Positions 25,781-35,432 of a DNA stretch of 64,000 nucleotides are shown here, one piece after another (within the stretch, counting starts at the first letter, position 1; every line of letters starts with the position of its first letter). The position numbers and the translations under genes were made by a program. The stretch comes from Streptomyces cynarae (lineage in GTDB: Bacteria; Actinomycetota; Actinomycetes; Streptomycetales; Streptomycetaceae), in NCBI RefSeq assembly GCF_025642135.1, contig NZ_CP106793.1, positions 1,178,001 to 1,242,000 on the forward strand, written 5' to 3'. The notes beneath the pieces were generated by a model. It was not told the DNA's origin. It was given only the letters and a program-made list of their open reading frames with translations, and ran no database searches.

Positions 25781-28230
25781 CCGGCTCCCCACCTCGATTG
25801 GACGGCACAGCCATGCACTCCACCGACCTGGTGCTGCGATGGCCCGCGCCCGCGGCCGAGTGGACCGAGGCCGCGCCCGTCGGCAACGGCCGGCTCGGCG
25901 CGATGGTCTTCGGCGGCGGCCACCGGGCCCGGATCCAGCTCAACGACTCCACCGTGTGGTCCGGAACGCCCGGCGGACCGGCCACCGCCCTCGCCGCGGT
26001 CCGAGCGGCCGGCGCCGGACCACGGCGGCTCGAGGAGGTCCGCGCCGCGCTCCGCTCCGGCGACCAGGACCGGGCCGAGGCGCTGCTGATGGCCTTCGAG
26101 GGGCCGTACAGCCAGGAGTACCTGCCCTACGCCGACCTGTGGCTGACCGTTTCCGGCGGCGAGCGGGCCGCCTACGGCGGCCGGACCCTCAACCTCGACA
26201 CCGCGGTGGCCGAGGAACGCTTCGACCTCGACGGCACGGCGGTGCACCGCCGGGTCTGGGCCGACGCCGTGGCGCGCACCCTGTGCGCGACGATGGACGC
26301 AGCGGGCGGCACCGTGGACCTGCGCGTCGAACTGTCCACCCCGCTGCGGGAGGTGCACCGGTCGGCCACCGTCCGCGGGCTCACCCTGGGCGTGGAGATA
26401 CCGGTGGACGGCGCGCCCGCCCACGAACCGGATGTCGCCGAGCCCCTGCGCTATGCCGACGGACCCGTCGACGGCTACGACCCCTTCGGCGCGCTCGCCC
26501 TCGCCCTGAGCACCGACGGCCAGGTGACCGTCGCGGACGGCAGCCTGCTCGTCGCGGGCGCCTCGCACGTCCTGGTCACCCTCGCCAGTTCCACCAACGC
26601 CGCCCGCCACTGGCGCGGACAGCCCTTGGCGGACCGCGCCACCCACCTCGAGGCCGCGCCCCGTACGGCCGCGCACGCCGCCTTCCAGGGCGCCGAGGAC
26701 CTGCTCAAGGCCCACGAAGCCGATCTGCGCGGCCTCCTCGGCGGCACCGCCCTGCGCATCGGCGGCCGGCGCGGCGGCACCCACGACGTGGCGCGCGACA
26801 TCCTCAGCGGGAACGACGAACGCCTCACCGCCACCGTGCTGTTCCAGTTCGGCCGGTACCTGCTGGCCACCGCCTCCCGCCCGCACGCCGGTCCCCCGGC
26901 CAACCTCCAGGGCATCTGGAACGCCGACCTGCGCCCCGCCTGGTCGTCCAACTACACCCTCAACATCAACGCCCAGATGAACTACTGGGGCGCGGAAGCC
27001 GCCGGCCTCGCCGACTGCCACGAGCCGCTGTTCGACCTGCTCGACCGGATGGCCACTCAGGGCAGCGAGGTGGCGCGGCAGCTGTACGGCGCCCGAGGCT
27101 GGGTGGCGCACCACAACAGCGACCCCTGGGGCTGGGCGCTGCCGGTCGGCATGGGTCACGGCAACCCCTCGTGGGCGATCTGGATGATGGGCGGCGCCTG
27201 GCTGTCCCAGCACCTGTGGGACCACTACGAGTTCACCCGCGACCTGGACTTCCTGCGGGATCGGGCCTGGCCGCTGCTCAGCGGCTGCGCCGAGTTCCTG
27301 CTCGACTGGCTGGTCGACGACGGCACCGGGCACCTCGACACCCTCCCCTCGACCTCTCCCGAGAACCTCTTCCTGGATGCCGACGGCACCCCCCGGTCAC
27401 TGACCCGCTCCTCGGCGATGGACATGGCGCTGACCCGGGCCACCTTCGAACGCGTCCTGCAAGCGGCCGACATCCTCGACCTGGACACCCCGTCGGCCGA
27501 CGAGATCCGCGCCGCGCTGCCCAGGCTGCGCCCGCCGCGGATCTCCGCCGACGGCCGGCTCCAGGAGTGGGCCGAGGACCTGCCCGAGGCCGATCCGCAC
27601 CACCGTCACCTGTCCCATCTGTCCGCCGTGTACCCGCTCGGCCTCATCGATCCCGACACCACCCCCGGACCGGCCGAGGCCGCGCTGCGGTCCCTGGACC
27701 GCCGTGGTCCGGGCGCCATGGGCTGGTCCTGGGCGTGGAAGATCGCCCTGCGGGCCCGGCTGCGCGACGCCGCCACCGCACGCGGCCTTCTGCTTCAGGC
27801 GAGCCGCCCGCTCGACGGCGACCCCGGCGCCGACGCCCCGGTCGACGGATCCCGTTGGGGTGGACTGTTGCCCAACCTCTTCTCCACCCATCCGCCCTTC
27901 CAGATCGACGGCAACCACGGCTTCATGGCCGCCCTCACGGAGATGGTGCTGCAGAGCCACACCGGCACCCTCCACCTGCTGCCCGCCCTGCCCGCCGAGT
28001 GGCCGGACGGCGAGGCGAGGGACCTGCGCTGCCGCGGCGGCCTCGCCGTCGACTTCGCCTGGCGCGGCGGCGCGCTCACCTCGGTCACGGTGCGTCGACT
28101 CGCCGGCGACGACGCCGAGCCGGTCCGGGTCCGCCACCGGGACCGTGGCGTCGTCGTGCGCGTCCCGGCCAGGACACAGGTCACCTTCGACGCGGACCTG
28201 CGCCCGCGAGGGGAGCCGGTGCCGTGCTGA
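25777..28230 (+). CDS. GH95 alpha-L-fucosidase (or alpha-L-galactosidase)
   Basis: 817 residues. The GH95 opening is WPAPAAEWTEAAPVGNGRLG, and LNDSTVWSG, NLQGIWNADLRPAWSSNYTL, NINAQMNYW, HHNSDPWGW, STSPENLF (candidate acid Glu) and DGNHGFMAALTEM (candidate base-side Asp) follow in family order. There is no signal peptide, so it probably acts inside the cell on imported oligosaccharides. ATG 25777 overlaps the permease stop; ATG 25813 is an alternative. GH95 enzymes split alpha-1,2-L-fucosyl or L-galactosyl linkages. L-fucose would feed the catabolic operon at 14-18 kb. Confidence 0.92.
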   Translation: MTGSPPRLDGTAMHSTDLVLRWPAPAAEWTEAAPVGNGRLGAMVFGGGHRARIQLNDSTVWSGTPGGPATALAAVRAAGAGPRRLEEVRAALRSGDQDRAEALLMAFEGPYSQEYLPYADLWLTVSGGERAAYGGRTLNLDTAVAEERFDLDGTAVHRRVWADAVARTLCATMDAAGGTVDLRVELSTPLREVHRSATVRGLTLGVEIPVDGAPAHEPDVAEPLRYADGPVDGYDPFGALALALSTDGQVTVADGSLLVAGASHVLVTLASSTNAARHWRGQPLADRATHLEAAPRTAAHAAFQGAEDLLKAHEADLRGLLGGTALRIGGRRGGTHDVARDILSGNDERLTATVLFQFGRYLLATASRPHAGPPANLQGIWNADLRPAWSSNYTLNINAQMNYWGAEAAGLADCHEPLFDLLDRMATQGSEVARQLYGARGWVAHHNSDPWGWALPVGMGHGNPSWAIWMMGGAWLSQHLWDHYEFTRDLDFLRDRAWPLLSGCAEFLLDWLVDDGTGHLDTLPSTSPENLFLDADGTPRSLTRSSAMDMALTRATFERVLQAADILDLDTPSADEIRAALPRLRPPRISADGRLQEWAEDLPEADPHHRHLSHLSAVYPLGLIDPDTTPGPAEAALRSLDRRGPGAMGWSWAWKIALRARLRDAATARGLLLQASRPLDGDPGADAPVDGSRWGGLLPNLFSTHPPFQIDGNHGFMAALTEMVLQSHTGTLHLLPALPAEWPDGEARDLRCRGGLAVDFAWRGGALTSVTVRRLAGDDAEPVRVRHRDRGVVVRVPARTQVTFDADLRPRGEPVPC

Positions 28231-29240
28231 CCGAGCAGGATCTGCCCGAGCTGTTCTCCTACCGCAGCGCGTACCGGGAGCCCGCCGACTTCGACGTCTT
28301 CTGGAAGGACACCCTCGCCGAGGCACGTGCCCGGCAGGAGGCGACGCTGGACCTGACCCCGGTGGCGACCGGTCTGGAGACCGTGGACGTCTTCGACGCC
28401 GTCTTCCCGGGCTTCGACGGGCATCCGGTCCGCGGCTGGCTGCGCATGCCCCGGCGGCGGTCCGGTCCGCTGCCCGCCGTGGTGCAGTTCCACGGCTACG
28501 GCAGCGGGCGCGGCGCGCCCATCGACGACCTGTTGTGGGCGTCGGCCGGATACGCCCATCTGCTGGTGGACGCGCGCGGTCAGGGCGGCGCCTGGGCGGG
28601 CGGCGGCGGCACGCCCGACCCGGTCGGCAGCGGCCCGGCGCATCCGGGTTTCCTCACCCGCGGCATCGAGGACCGGACCACCTACGTCTACCGGCGCATC
28701 TTCACCGATGCCGTCCGCGCCGTGGAGGCGCTGCGCGGCCGCGCCGATCTGGTGGACCCGGTCAAGGTCGCCGTCGTCGGACCCAGCCAGGGCGGCGGAA
28801 TCGCACTCGCGGTCGCCGGACTCGTACCCGGCCTCGCGGCCGCGCACTTCCAGGCGCCGTTCCTGTGCGACATCCGGCAGGCCACCCGGCTCACCGACGC
28901 GGAGCCCTACGCCGAGATCGTCGGCTATCTGGCCGCCCGCCGGAACCTGGTGGAGCAGACCTTCGAGACGCTCGCCTACTTCGACGGGCTCGCCTTCGCC
29001 CGCCGGGCCACCGCCCCCGCCTGGTTCTCCGCCGGGCTGCGCGACGAGGTGTGCCCGCCGGTCACGGCGATCGCCGCGTACCACGCCTACGCCGGGCCCA
29101 AGCAGCTACGGCTGTGGGAGTTCAACGGCCATGACGCCGGCGGTCCCGAGGACCTGGCCACCGCACTGAGCGCGTTCGGCGCGCTCCTGAAGACGTCGTC
29201 CCGTCCGCCAGGGGTGCCGTCCCCCGCCCCTGCGTCCTGA
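28224..29240 (+). CDS. Acetyl xylan esterase / cephalosporin-C deacetylase family (AXE1)
   Basis: A 338-residue alpha/beta hydrolase. The nucleophile Ser is in VGPSQGGGIALA, the acid is probably the Asp in AGLRDEVCPP, and the His is in EFNGHDAGG; VDARGQGG is the family oxyanion region. There is no signal peptide, so it is intracellular. GTG 28224 overlaps the fucosidase end by 7 nt. It would remove O-acetyl groups from imported oligosaccharides, suggesting that the target glycan is acetylated. Confidence 0.9.
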   Translation: MLTEQDLPELFSYRSAYREPADFDVFWKDTLAEARARQEATLDLTPVATGLETVDVFDAVFPGFDGHPVRGWLRMPRRRSGPLPAVVQFHGYGSGRGAPIDDLLWASAGYAHLLVDARGQGGAWAGGGGTPDPVGSGPAHPGFLTRGIEDRTTYVYRRIFTDAVRAVEALRGRADLVDPVKVAVVGPSQGGGIALAVAGLVPGLAAAHFQAPFLCDIRQATRLTDAEPYAEIVGYLAARRNLVEQTFETLAYFDGLAFARRATAPAWFSAGLRDEVCPPVTAIAAYHAYAGPKQLRLWEFNGHDAGGPEDLATALSAFGALLKTSSRPPGVPSPAPAS

Positions 29241-29255
29241 AGGAAAGAAGGAACG

Positions 29256-30617
29256 ATGAGAAAAGTGCTGCGACTGCGCAAGGCCGTCGCGCTCGGCGCC
29301 ACGGTCACCCTCGCCGCAGTGGTCTCCGCCTGCTCCTCCGGCTCCTCCGCCGGCGGCGGTTCCCGGACCGTCAACTGGTGGACCTGGGACGACAAGCAGG
29401 CCGCCGCGTACCAGGTGTGCGCCGCGGACTTCGAGAAGGCCCATCGCGGTGTCACGGTGAAGATCAGCCAGTACAACGTGGCGGACTACTTCACCAAGCT
29501 GACCGCCGGGTTCGTGGCCGGCAGCGCACCCGACGCCTTCCAGAACAGCGTCCAGTTCTTCCAGGCGTACGCGTCCCAGCACCAGCTGATGCCGTTGGAC
29601 GACTTCATCGCCAAGGACAAGTTCGACCTGTCCCGCTTCTCGGTCGGCGTGGAGGCCTGGAAGTTCACCGACGGCAAGCAGTACGCGTTGCCGCTGGACT
29701 GGGCGGCGACCGGCATCTACTACAGCGCGGACGCGCTGGCCAAGGCCGGGTACAGCAAGAAGGACGTCGACTCGCTGACCTGGAACCCCGACGACGGCGG
29801 CACGCTGGGCAAGATGATCGCCCACATGACGATCGACACCAAGGGACGCCGCGGCGACCAGCCGGGCTTCGACAAGGCGCACGTCAAGACCTACGGCTAC
29901 GGACAGGTCGCAGCCAAGGACTTCATCGGCCAGACCACCTGGAGCCCGCTGGTGGACACCACGGGATGGCGCCTGGGCGACAAGGCCACCTGGCCGACGG
30001 TGTTCAACTACACCGACCCGCGGTTCGTGAAGACCATGGACTGGATCCGCTCGCTGACCGACAAGGGCTACGCACCGAAGATCGGTGACTTCGCCAACAG
30101 TGTCAGCGACGTGGACCTGCTGGCGTCCGGCAAGGTCGCCATGGAGAGCGCCGGCTCGTGGGAGGCCGCGACCTTCGTGAAGATCCCGAACCTGAAGGTC
30201 GGCATCGCCCCCACTCCCTACGGCCCCGACGGCCGGACCAGGGCCGTGCTCAGCAACTCCAACGGCAACAACATCTGGGCCGGCACCAAGAACCCGGACC
30301 TGGCCTGGCAGTGGGTTTCCTACATGGGCTCCGAGTCGTGCCAGTCCAAGGCTTCGCAGACGGGTACATTCTTCCCGTCGATCCCGGCCGCCATGGACTC
30401 CTCGGCCAAGGCGCTGGCCGCCAAGGGTGTGGACCTGTCCGTCTTCACCGACATGCTGAAGAGCAAGGTCCTCTACCCCTCCCCGGTCTACGGCAACGGC
30501 GCCGCCCTGCAGGACGCGCTGGAGCCGTTGTTCGAGGCGTACTTCGCCGGTCAGAAGGACGACTCCGTGTTCACGGACATGCGGGACAAGAGCAGGACGC
30601 TGCTCGCGAAGAGCTGA
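29256..30617 (+). CDS. Extracellular sugar-binding lipoprotein (SBP family 1) of the CUT1 transporter
   Basis: 453 residues. The signal peptide has a VSAC lipobox (Cys26). The mature part has VNWWTWDDKQAAAYQVCAAD, then FVAGSAPDAFQNSVQF and SNGNNIWAGTKNPDLAWQWV, typical of oligosaccharide-binding proteins. It starts 15 nt after the esterase with AAGGAAAGAAGG upstream. It is the receptor for the permeases at 23.8-25.8 kb, placed after the enzymes rather than before the permeases. Confidence 0.92.
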   Translation: MRKVLRLRKAVALGATVTLAAVVSACSSGSSAGGGSRTVNWWTWDDKQAAAYQVCAADFEKAHRGVTVKISQYNVADYFTKLTAGFVAGSAPDAFQNSVQFFQAYASQHQLMPLDDFIAKDKFDLSRFSVGVEAWKFTDGKQYALPLDWAATGIYYSADALAKAGYSKKDVDSLTWNPDDGGTLGKMIAHMTIDTKGRRGDQPGFDKAHVKTYGYGQVAAKDFIGQTTWSPLVDTTGWRLGDKATWPTVFNYTDPRFVKTMDWIRSLTDKGYAPKIGDFANSVSDVDLLASGKVAMESAGSWEAATFVKIPNLKVGIAPTPYGPDGRTRAVLSNSNGNNIWAGTKNPDLAWQWVSYMGSESCQSKASQTGTFFPSIPAAMDSSAKALAAKGVDLSVFTDMLKSKVLYPSPVYGNGAALQDALEPLFEAYFAGQKDDSVFTDMRDKSRTLLAKS

Positions 30618-30705
30618 ACCACCGAAGGCAACCGGTTGTCCGGGCGCCGGACGCGGCCCACGACGAGGGTCCGTCCGGCGGACCGGATCCATGAAAGGAC
30701 TCTGC

Positions 30706-32886
30706 ATGCCTGACACCACCGCGCGGATTCTGACCCTGCGCGCGGCCGGCACCTCACTCGTCGTCGAGCTCGCCGAGCCGGTGCCCAGAGTCCTGCACTG
30801 GGGAGCCGACCTGGGCGAGCTGACGGAGGACGGCCTGGCGGCGCTCGCCCTGACCGGTGAGCCCGCCGTGCTGAACAACTCCATCGACATCCCGCGCCGG
30901 TTCACCGTCTGGCCCACCGAGGCGGACGGCTGGTCCGGCACCCCGGCCCACCAGGGCCACCTGGCCGGCACCGCCGCCGCACCGCGGCTCAGTCTGACCG
31001 GGACGTCGTACCGCCCGCAGGCCGAGGGCGGGGAGCTTTCCCTGGACCTCACCGACCCCGGAGCCGCACTCGACGTCACCGTCACCTACCGCCTGGAGCC
31101 CTCCGGCGTCCTGGGCGTGCAGACGCGGATCGGCCGCCGACCGGACGCCGCCCCGGAGCCGTACGACCTCGCGCAGGTCACCACGATGCTGCCGCTGCCC
31201 CGCCGGGCCGCGGAGATCCTGGACTTCACCGGCAAGTGGAGCCGGGAGCGCTCCCCGCAGCGCCGCCCGCTGGGCTTCGGCACGTACGCCCGCGAGGTGC
31301 GGCGCGGCAAACCCGGCCTGGACTCGCCCTACCTGGTGACGGTCGGCGTGCCGGGGTTCGGTTTCGGCCACGGCGAGGTGTGGGGCGTGCACCTCGCCTG
31401 GAGCGGCGACCAGCGGTATCTCGTCGAGCAGCTGCCGGAGGGCGCGGGCACCCATGCCGCGGTGCTCGGCGGCGGAGAGCTGCTGCGGCCCGGGGAGATC
31501 CGGCTCGCCCCCGGTGAGTCGTACACCACGCCGGTGTGTCACTTCACCTGGTCCGACCAGGGCCTCGACGGGCTCGCGGACCGTTTCCACACCCTGGTGC
31601 GGGCCCGTCCCGCCCACCCGCGCACCCCCCGCCCGCTGATCCTCAACAGCTGGGAGGCGGTGTACTTCGACCACGATCTGGACCGGCTGCTGCGGCTCGC
31701 CGACAAGGCCGCCGAGGTCGGTGTCGAGCGTTTCGTGCTCGACGACGGCTGGTTCCGCGGGCGCCGCTCGGACCACGCCGGGCTGGGGGACTGGACGGTG
31801 GACCCGGTGGTGTGGCCCGAGGGGCTGACCCCGCTGGTGGACCATGTGCGCTCGCTCGGCATGGAGTTCGGGCTGTGGGTCGAGCCGGAGATGGTCAACC
31901 TGGATTCCGACCTTGCCAGGGAACACCCCGACTGGGTCCTCGGCCCGGCGCGCGGCGTCGGACCGTCCTCCCGGCACCAGCACGTCCTGGACCTGGCCAA
32001 CCCGCAGGTGTGGGACTACCTGCTGGGCGCGCTGGACGCCCTGGTCGACAAATACGGCATCGCCTATCTGAAGTGGGACCACAACCGGGAGCTCCACGAG
32101 GCCGTGCACGGCGGCGCCGACCGCCCGGTCGCGCACGCCCAGGTCCTCGCGCTGTACCGGCTGATCGACGCCCTCAAGGAGCGCCACCCCGGGCTGGAGA
32201 TCGAGAGCTGCGCCAGCGGAGGCGGCCGGATCGACCTCGGCATCCTGGCCCGCACCGACCGGGTCTGGGCCTCGGACTGCAACGATCCGGTGGAGCGTCA
32301 GATGATCCAGCGGTGGACGGCCCAACTGCTGCCGCCCGAGCTGATCGGCGCCCACGTCGGCTCCGGCACCAGTCACACCACGGCCCGGGTCAGCTCGGAT
32401 GCCTTCCGGCTGACCACGGCACTGTTCGGGCATGCCGGCATCGAGCAGGACATCACCCGGTGCGCCCCCGAGGAACTCGCGCGGCTCACCGCCTGGGCCG
32501 CGCTCTACCGCGAACTGCGCCCCCTGCTGCACGGCGGCCGCACGGTCCGCGCCGACCTCGCCGGCGACGCGACCCTGCTGCACGGGGTCGTGGCGCACGA
32601 CGGTGCTGCCGCGCTGTACTGCTGGGCCCGGGTGGCCACCTCGCCCGAGGGGCAGTCCGGGCGGGTGCAACTGCCCGGCCTCGCCCCCGAGGCCACCTAC
32701 CGGGTACGTGTCCGTACCGAACTGGGGCTGCCGTCCTTCCACCAGACCTCGGGGCCGGCGTGGCTGACCACCGCACTCGACGACTGGCTCACGCTGCCCG
32801 GTGCGGTGCTCACGGTGGCCGGACTGCCCATGCCCAACCTCAACCCGGACCAGGCACTGCTGCTGGAGGTGCGGCGGAACGACTAG
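30706..32886 (+). CDS. GH36 alpha-galactosidase
   Basis: 726 residues, no signal peptide. The GH36 barrel shows FVLDDGWFRGRR, GLWVEPEMVN, YLKWDHNRE (nucleophile Asp), ESCASGGGRIDLG and WASDCNDPVERQ (acid/base Asp). ATG 30706 has AAAGGA 7 nt upstream; the ATG at 30691 is within that leader. With the secreted GH27 enzyme it gives the cluster an outer and an inner alpha-galactosidase. It is the last gene of the cluster, 88 nt after the binding protein. Confidence 0.93.
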   Translation: MPDTTARILTLRAAGTSLVVELAEPVPRVLHWGADLGELTEDGLAALALTGEPAVLNNSIDIPRRFTVWPTEADGWSGTPAHQGHLAGTAAAPRLSLTGTSYRPQAEGGELSLDLTDPGAALDVTVTYRLEPSGVLGVQTRIGRRPDAAPEPYDLAQVTTMLPLPRRAAEILDFTGKWSRERSPQRRPLGFGTYAREVRRGKPGLDSPYLVTVGVPGFGFGHGEVWGVHLAWSGDQRYLVEQLPEGAGTHAAVLGGGELLRPGEIRLAPGESYTTPVCHFTWSDQGLDGLADRFHTLVRARPAHPRTPRPLILNSWEAVYFDHDLDRLLRLADKAAEVGVERFVLDDGWFRGRRSDHAGLGDWTVDPVVWPEGLTPLVDHVRSLGMEFGLWVEPEMVNLDSDLAREHPDWVLGPARGVGPSSRHQHVLDLANPQVWDYLLGALDALVDKYGIAYLKWDHNRELHEAVHGGADRPVAHAQVLALYRLIDALKERHPGLEIESCASGGGRIDLGILARTDRVWASDCNDPVERQMIQRWTAQLLPPELIGAHVGSGTSHTTARVSSDAFRLTTALFGHAGIEQDITRCAPEELARLTAWAALYRELRPLLHGGRTVRADLAGDATLLHGVVAHDGAAALYCWARVATSPEGQSGRVQLPGLAPEATYRVRVRTELGLPSFHQTSGPAWLTTALDDWLTLPGAVLTVAGLPMPNLNPDQALLLEVRRND

Positions 32887-33030
32887 GGGAAGGGCGGGTC
32901 GTTGGAGGGTGACCCTGGTGACAGGTCTCCCTCGGGCTCTCGACGTGGCGCCGCCCGCACGGCACAGTGCTGCTCGTACTCGCCAGTACGCTCATGCGCC
33001 AACCACGCCGAGCACCGACAGGGAGCGCCC

Positions 33031-34405
33031 GTGACCAGCTGGGTCGGCCGGACCGCCGCCGAAATCGCCGCCGCCGTACGGGAGAAGCGGGTCACCCCGC
33101 GGGAGGTGGCGGCGGAGCACCTCGCGCGGATCGAGGAGCTGGACGGCCGCGTCGGCGCCTTCCGCCGGGTCCGCACGGAGGCGGCGCTGGCCGAGGCCGA
33201 CGAGGTCGCGGCGCGCGCGGATCTGGCCGATCTGCCGCTGGCGGCGTTCCCGTGGCGGTCAAGGACAATCTGGCGGTGCGCGGCGAGTCGGCGCGCAACG
33301 GATCGGCCGCGACCCCCGACACGCCCGCCGAGCGGGACCATGTCACGGTGGCCCGGCTGCGCGCGGCGGGCGCGGTGGTGGTCGGTCTGACCAACGTGCC
33401 GGAGCTGTGCGTCTTCGGCACCACGGAAGGGGTGCACGGGACCGCACGGAACCCGTGGGACCCGACGCGCACGGCGGGCGGCTCCTCCGGCGGCAGCGCG
33501 GCGGCGGTGGCCGCCGGGATGGTGCCGGTCGCGCTCGGCAACGACGGGATGGGGTCGCTGCGCATCCCGGCCGCGAACTGCGGTCTCGTCACCATCAAGC
33601 CCGGCCACGGCGTGATCCCCGCGGGCATCGGCAACGGCGACTGGTTCGGCATGTCCGAGAACGGGCCGCTGGCGACGACGGTCGAGGACGCATGGCTGAT
33701 GTTCGACGTCCTGGCGGGGACAGGGAAGGACCACGCGCCCAGGACCGCGCCGCGCAGGGTCGCGCTCTCCCTGCGCAGCCCCCTGCTCGGCGTCACGGTG
33801 AGCCGCCCGTACGCGGACGCGGCCCGGGCGGCGGGCGCACTGCTGTCGAGGGCCGGTCACGACGTGCGGCCGGACGAGCCGCCGTACCCCTGGTGGCTGG
33901 GCACGACGTCGCTGGCGCACTGGACGGCGGGTACGGCGGTGGACGCGGAGGACCTCGATCCGCGGCGGCGGCCCGGCGCACCCGGGTGCACGCGGCGGTG
34001 GGGCGGCGTTTCGTCGCAAGCGTGCGGTCCGGTGACCGGCGCGAGCAACTGCGTCGGCTCCTCGAACCGTTCTTCGCCGCGCACGACGTGCTGCTCACCC
34101 CGGCGCTCGCCCGTCGCGGCCCGGTCGCCGATGCCTGGCACGAGCGCGGCTGGCTGCGCAACGTGCTGACGAACACCGCCTACTCCCCCATGACCCCGCC
34201 CTGGAACCTCACGGGCTGGCCGGCGATGTCCGTCCCGTTCGACACCCTCCCGAACGGCGCGCCCTGCGCGGTGCAGCTGGTGGGACGGCCGGGCTCGGAG
34301 CGGGAACTGCTGGCGGTGGCTGGCCAGTTGGAATCCCTGCGGCCCTGGCGGCGCACCGCCCCGCTGGGCCGGGACGGTGCCACACGCTCCGAACCGGCCG
34401 GTTGA
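33031..34405 (+). pseudogene. Amidase signature family enzyme with two frameshifts
   Basis: GTG 33031 begins TSWVGRTAAEIAAAVREKRV. Near 33244 the frame shifts (LPLA to VPVAVKDNLAV, which carries the catalytic Lys). The second frame has GGSSGGSAAAVAAGMVP, the amidase signature with its Ser-Ser pair, to about 33965. The third frame (RTRVHAAVGRR ... PPWNLTGWPAMSVP) finishes at 34405. Each change equals one lost base in a G/C run, and all active-site segments are present. It is either a recent pseudogene or, more likely, two base-calling errors. It would hydrolyse an amide of unknown identity. Confidence 0.8.
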
Positions 34406-34413
34406 CACCCGTT

Positions 34414-34836
34414 CTACTGGTTGGACTTCGCGACGCTGATGTCACCGAGCGCCGATTCCGGGTCCCGCTCGATGGCCAGGTCGCCGAGGGACACGATGCC
34501 CACGGGCTCCCCGTTCTCGACGACCGGGACACGGCGCACTGAGTGCTCGCGCATCAGCCGTACCGCGCGGTCCAGTTCGTCCTCGGGGCTCACGGTGACC
34601 AGGTCGCCGCTGCACGCGCGATCGACCGTGGTCTCCCGCGGGTCCGCCCCCTCCGCGACCGTGCGCACCACCAGGTCGCGGTCGCTGACCAGCCCACGCA
34701 GCCGGTCACCCTCCGTCACGAGGACCGCGCCGATGTTCTGGTCGCGCATCACCTGGGCCACGGTCGCCACCGGGGTCTGCGGTCCTACCGTCACGGGTGC
34801 GGCGGTCATGATGTCGCGTACGTGCTGGGGCATCAT
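34414..34836 (-). CDS. CBS-domain-pair protein
   Basis: 140 residues made of two CBS domains (about 5-60 and 72-130), with MTAAPVTVGPQTPVATVAQV and RRVPVVENGEPVGIVSLGDL. Such stand-alone pairs bind adenosyl ligands and act as energy or stress sensors. ATG 34836 follows GGGAG. A 16-bp perfect palindrome lies about 45 nt upstream. It converges with the amidase, 8 nt apart. Confidence 0.92.
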   Translation of the reverse strand: MMPQHVRDIMTAAPVTVGPQTPVATVAQVMRDQNIGAVLVTEGDRLRGLVSDRDLVVRTVAEGADPRETTVDRACSGDLVTVSPEDELDRAVRLMREHSVRRVPVVENGEPVGIVSLGDLAIERDPESALGDISVAKSNQ

Positions 34837-34880
34837 GTCTCCCTTCGCGCATTGCTACGGTGCCGGTCACCGCGCTCGGC

Positions 34881-34896
34881 CGCCGGGTACCCGGCG
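34881..34896. promoter_or_regulatory. 16-bp perfect palindrome upstream of the CBS gene
   Basis: CGCCGGGTACCCGGCG is self-complementary and holds GGGTAC on both strands. It could be an operator or part of a SigB-like promoter for the CBS gene, although the best GNNT box is 17 nt away, slightly outside the consensus spacing. Confidence 0.4.
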
Positions 34897-35078
34897 AACC
34901 CGACGCCTCACCCGGTCGTTTCGGGCGCTGCGGCGCACGAGGCGTTCCGCAGAGAGGCGGCACCCGTCACCGCGGCCCGTTTCCGCCCGCCGTACCTGGG
35001 GACTCGGTCAGCAAGCGCCGTGAGGCCCAGGTGAGATGAGGCCCGGCGCTCGAGGATGCAGAAGGAAGATGAACTGTC

Positions 35079-35252
35079 GTGACCGCACAGCCGAGTGAGA
35101 AGCCCGTCGTCCGCCCGCCCGAGACCGGTTGGGCGCAGGCACGCCGCCTGCGCGACAACCGCCTGCGCACCTGTGTGCCGGCTGTCGACGACGGGAAGAG
35201 GCCCTGGCCGCGCCGCGACCCCGAGGGAAACATCGTCCGGGGCGAGGACTGA
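35079..35252 (+). CDS. Small basic hypothetical protein (57 residues)
   Basis: GTG 35079, with GAAGGAAG about 10 nt upstream, opens a 57-codon frame rich in Arg and Pro (EKPVVRPPETGWAQARRLRD, ending GNIVRGED). Codon third positions are G/C biased and the composition looks coding rather than random. I do not recognise a family. It lies alone between the CBS gene and the catalase. Confidence 0.5.
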   Translation: MTAQPSEKPVVRPPETGWAQARRLRDNRLRTCVPAVDDGKRPWPRRDPEGNIVRGED

Positions 35253-35292
35253 GGGCCGAAGCACAACCGGGGCATTCGGCTGCCGCGTACAC

Positions 35293-35317
35293 GCTTCACC
35301 GACGAGGGCGTGGGTAC
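35293..35317 (+). promoter_or_regulatory. Candidate SigB promoter of the catalase gene
   Basis: GCTT (35293-35296), a 15-nt spacer and GGGTAC (35312-35317) match the Streptomyces SigB consensus GNNT-N14-16-GGGTAC. The catalase start is 116 nt downstream. The S. coelicolor catalase of this type (CatB) is known to be under SigB, which makes the match more credible. Confidence 0.5.
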
Positions 35318-35432
35318 CCAGGCGGGGCAAGCGAACGCGAGCGCGCGGCGCTTCCTCCATGGGCACGGGAGGGCGTCCCCCTCCGCGGCCCGTTTCGCCG
35401 CGTGGACGACACGCCCGGAAGGCGGCAACCAC

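Noticed and set aside
25839..28223. Upstream part of an 1133-codon rightward frame that ends in the esterase
   Set aside because: Before GTG 28224 it is an Arg-rich shadow of the GH95 gene. Only the esterase part is real.
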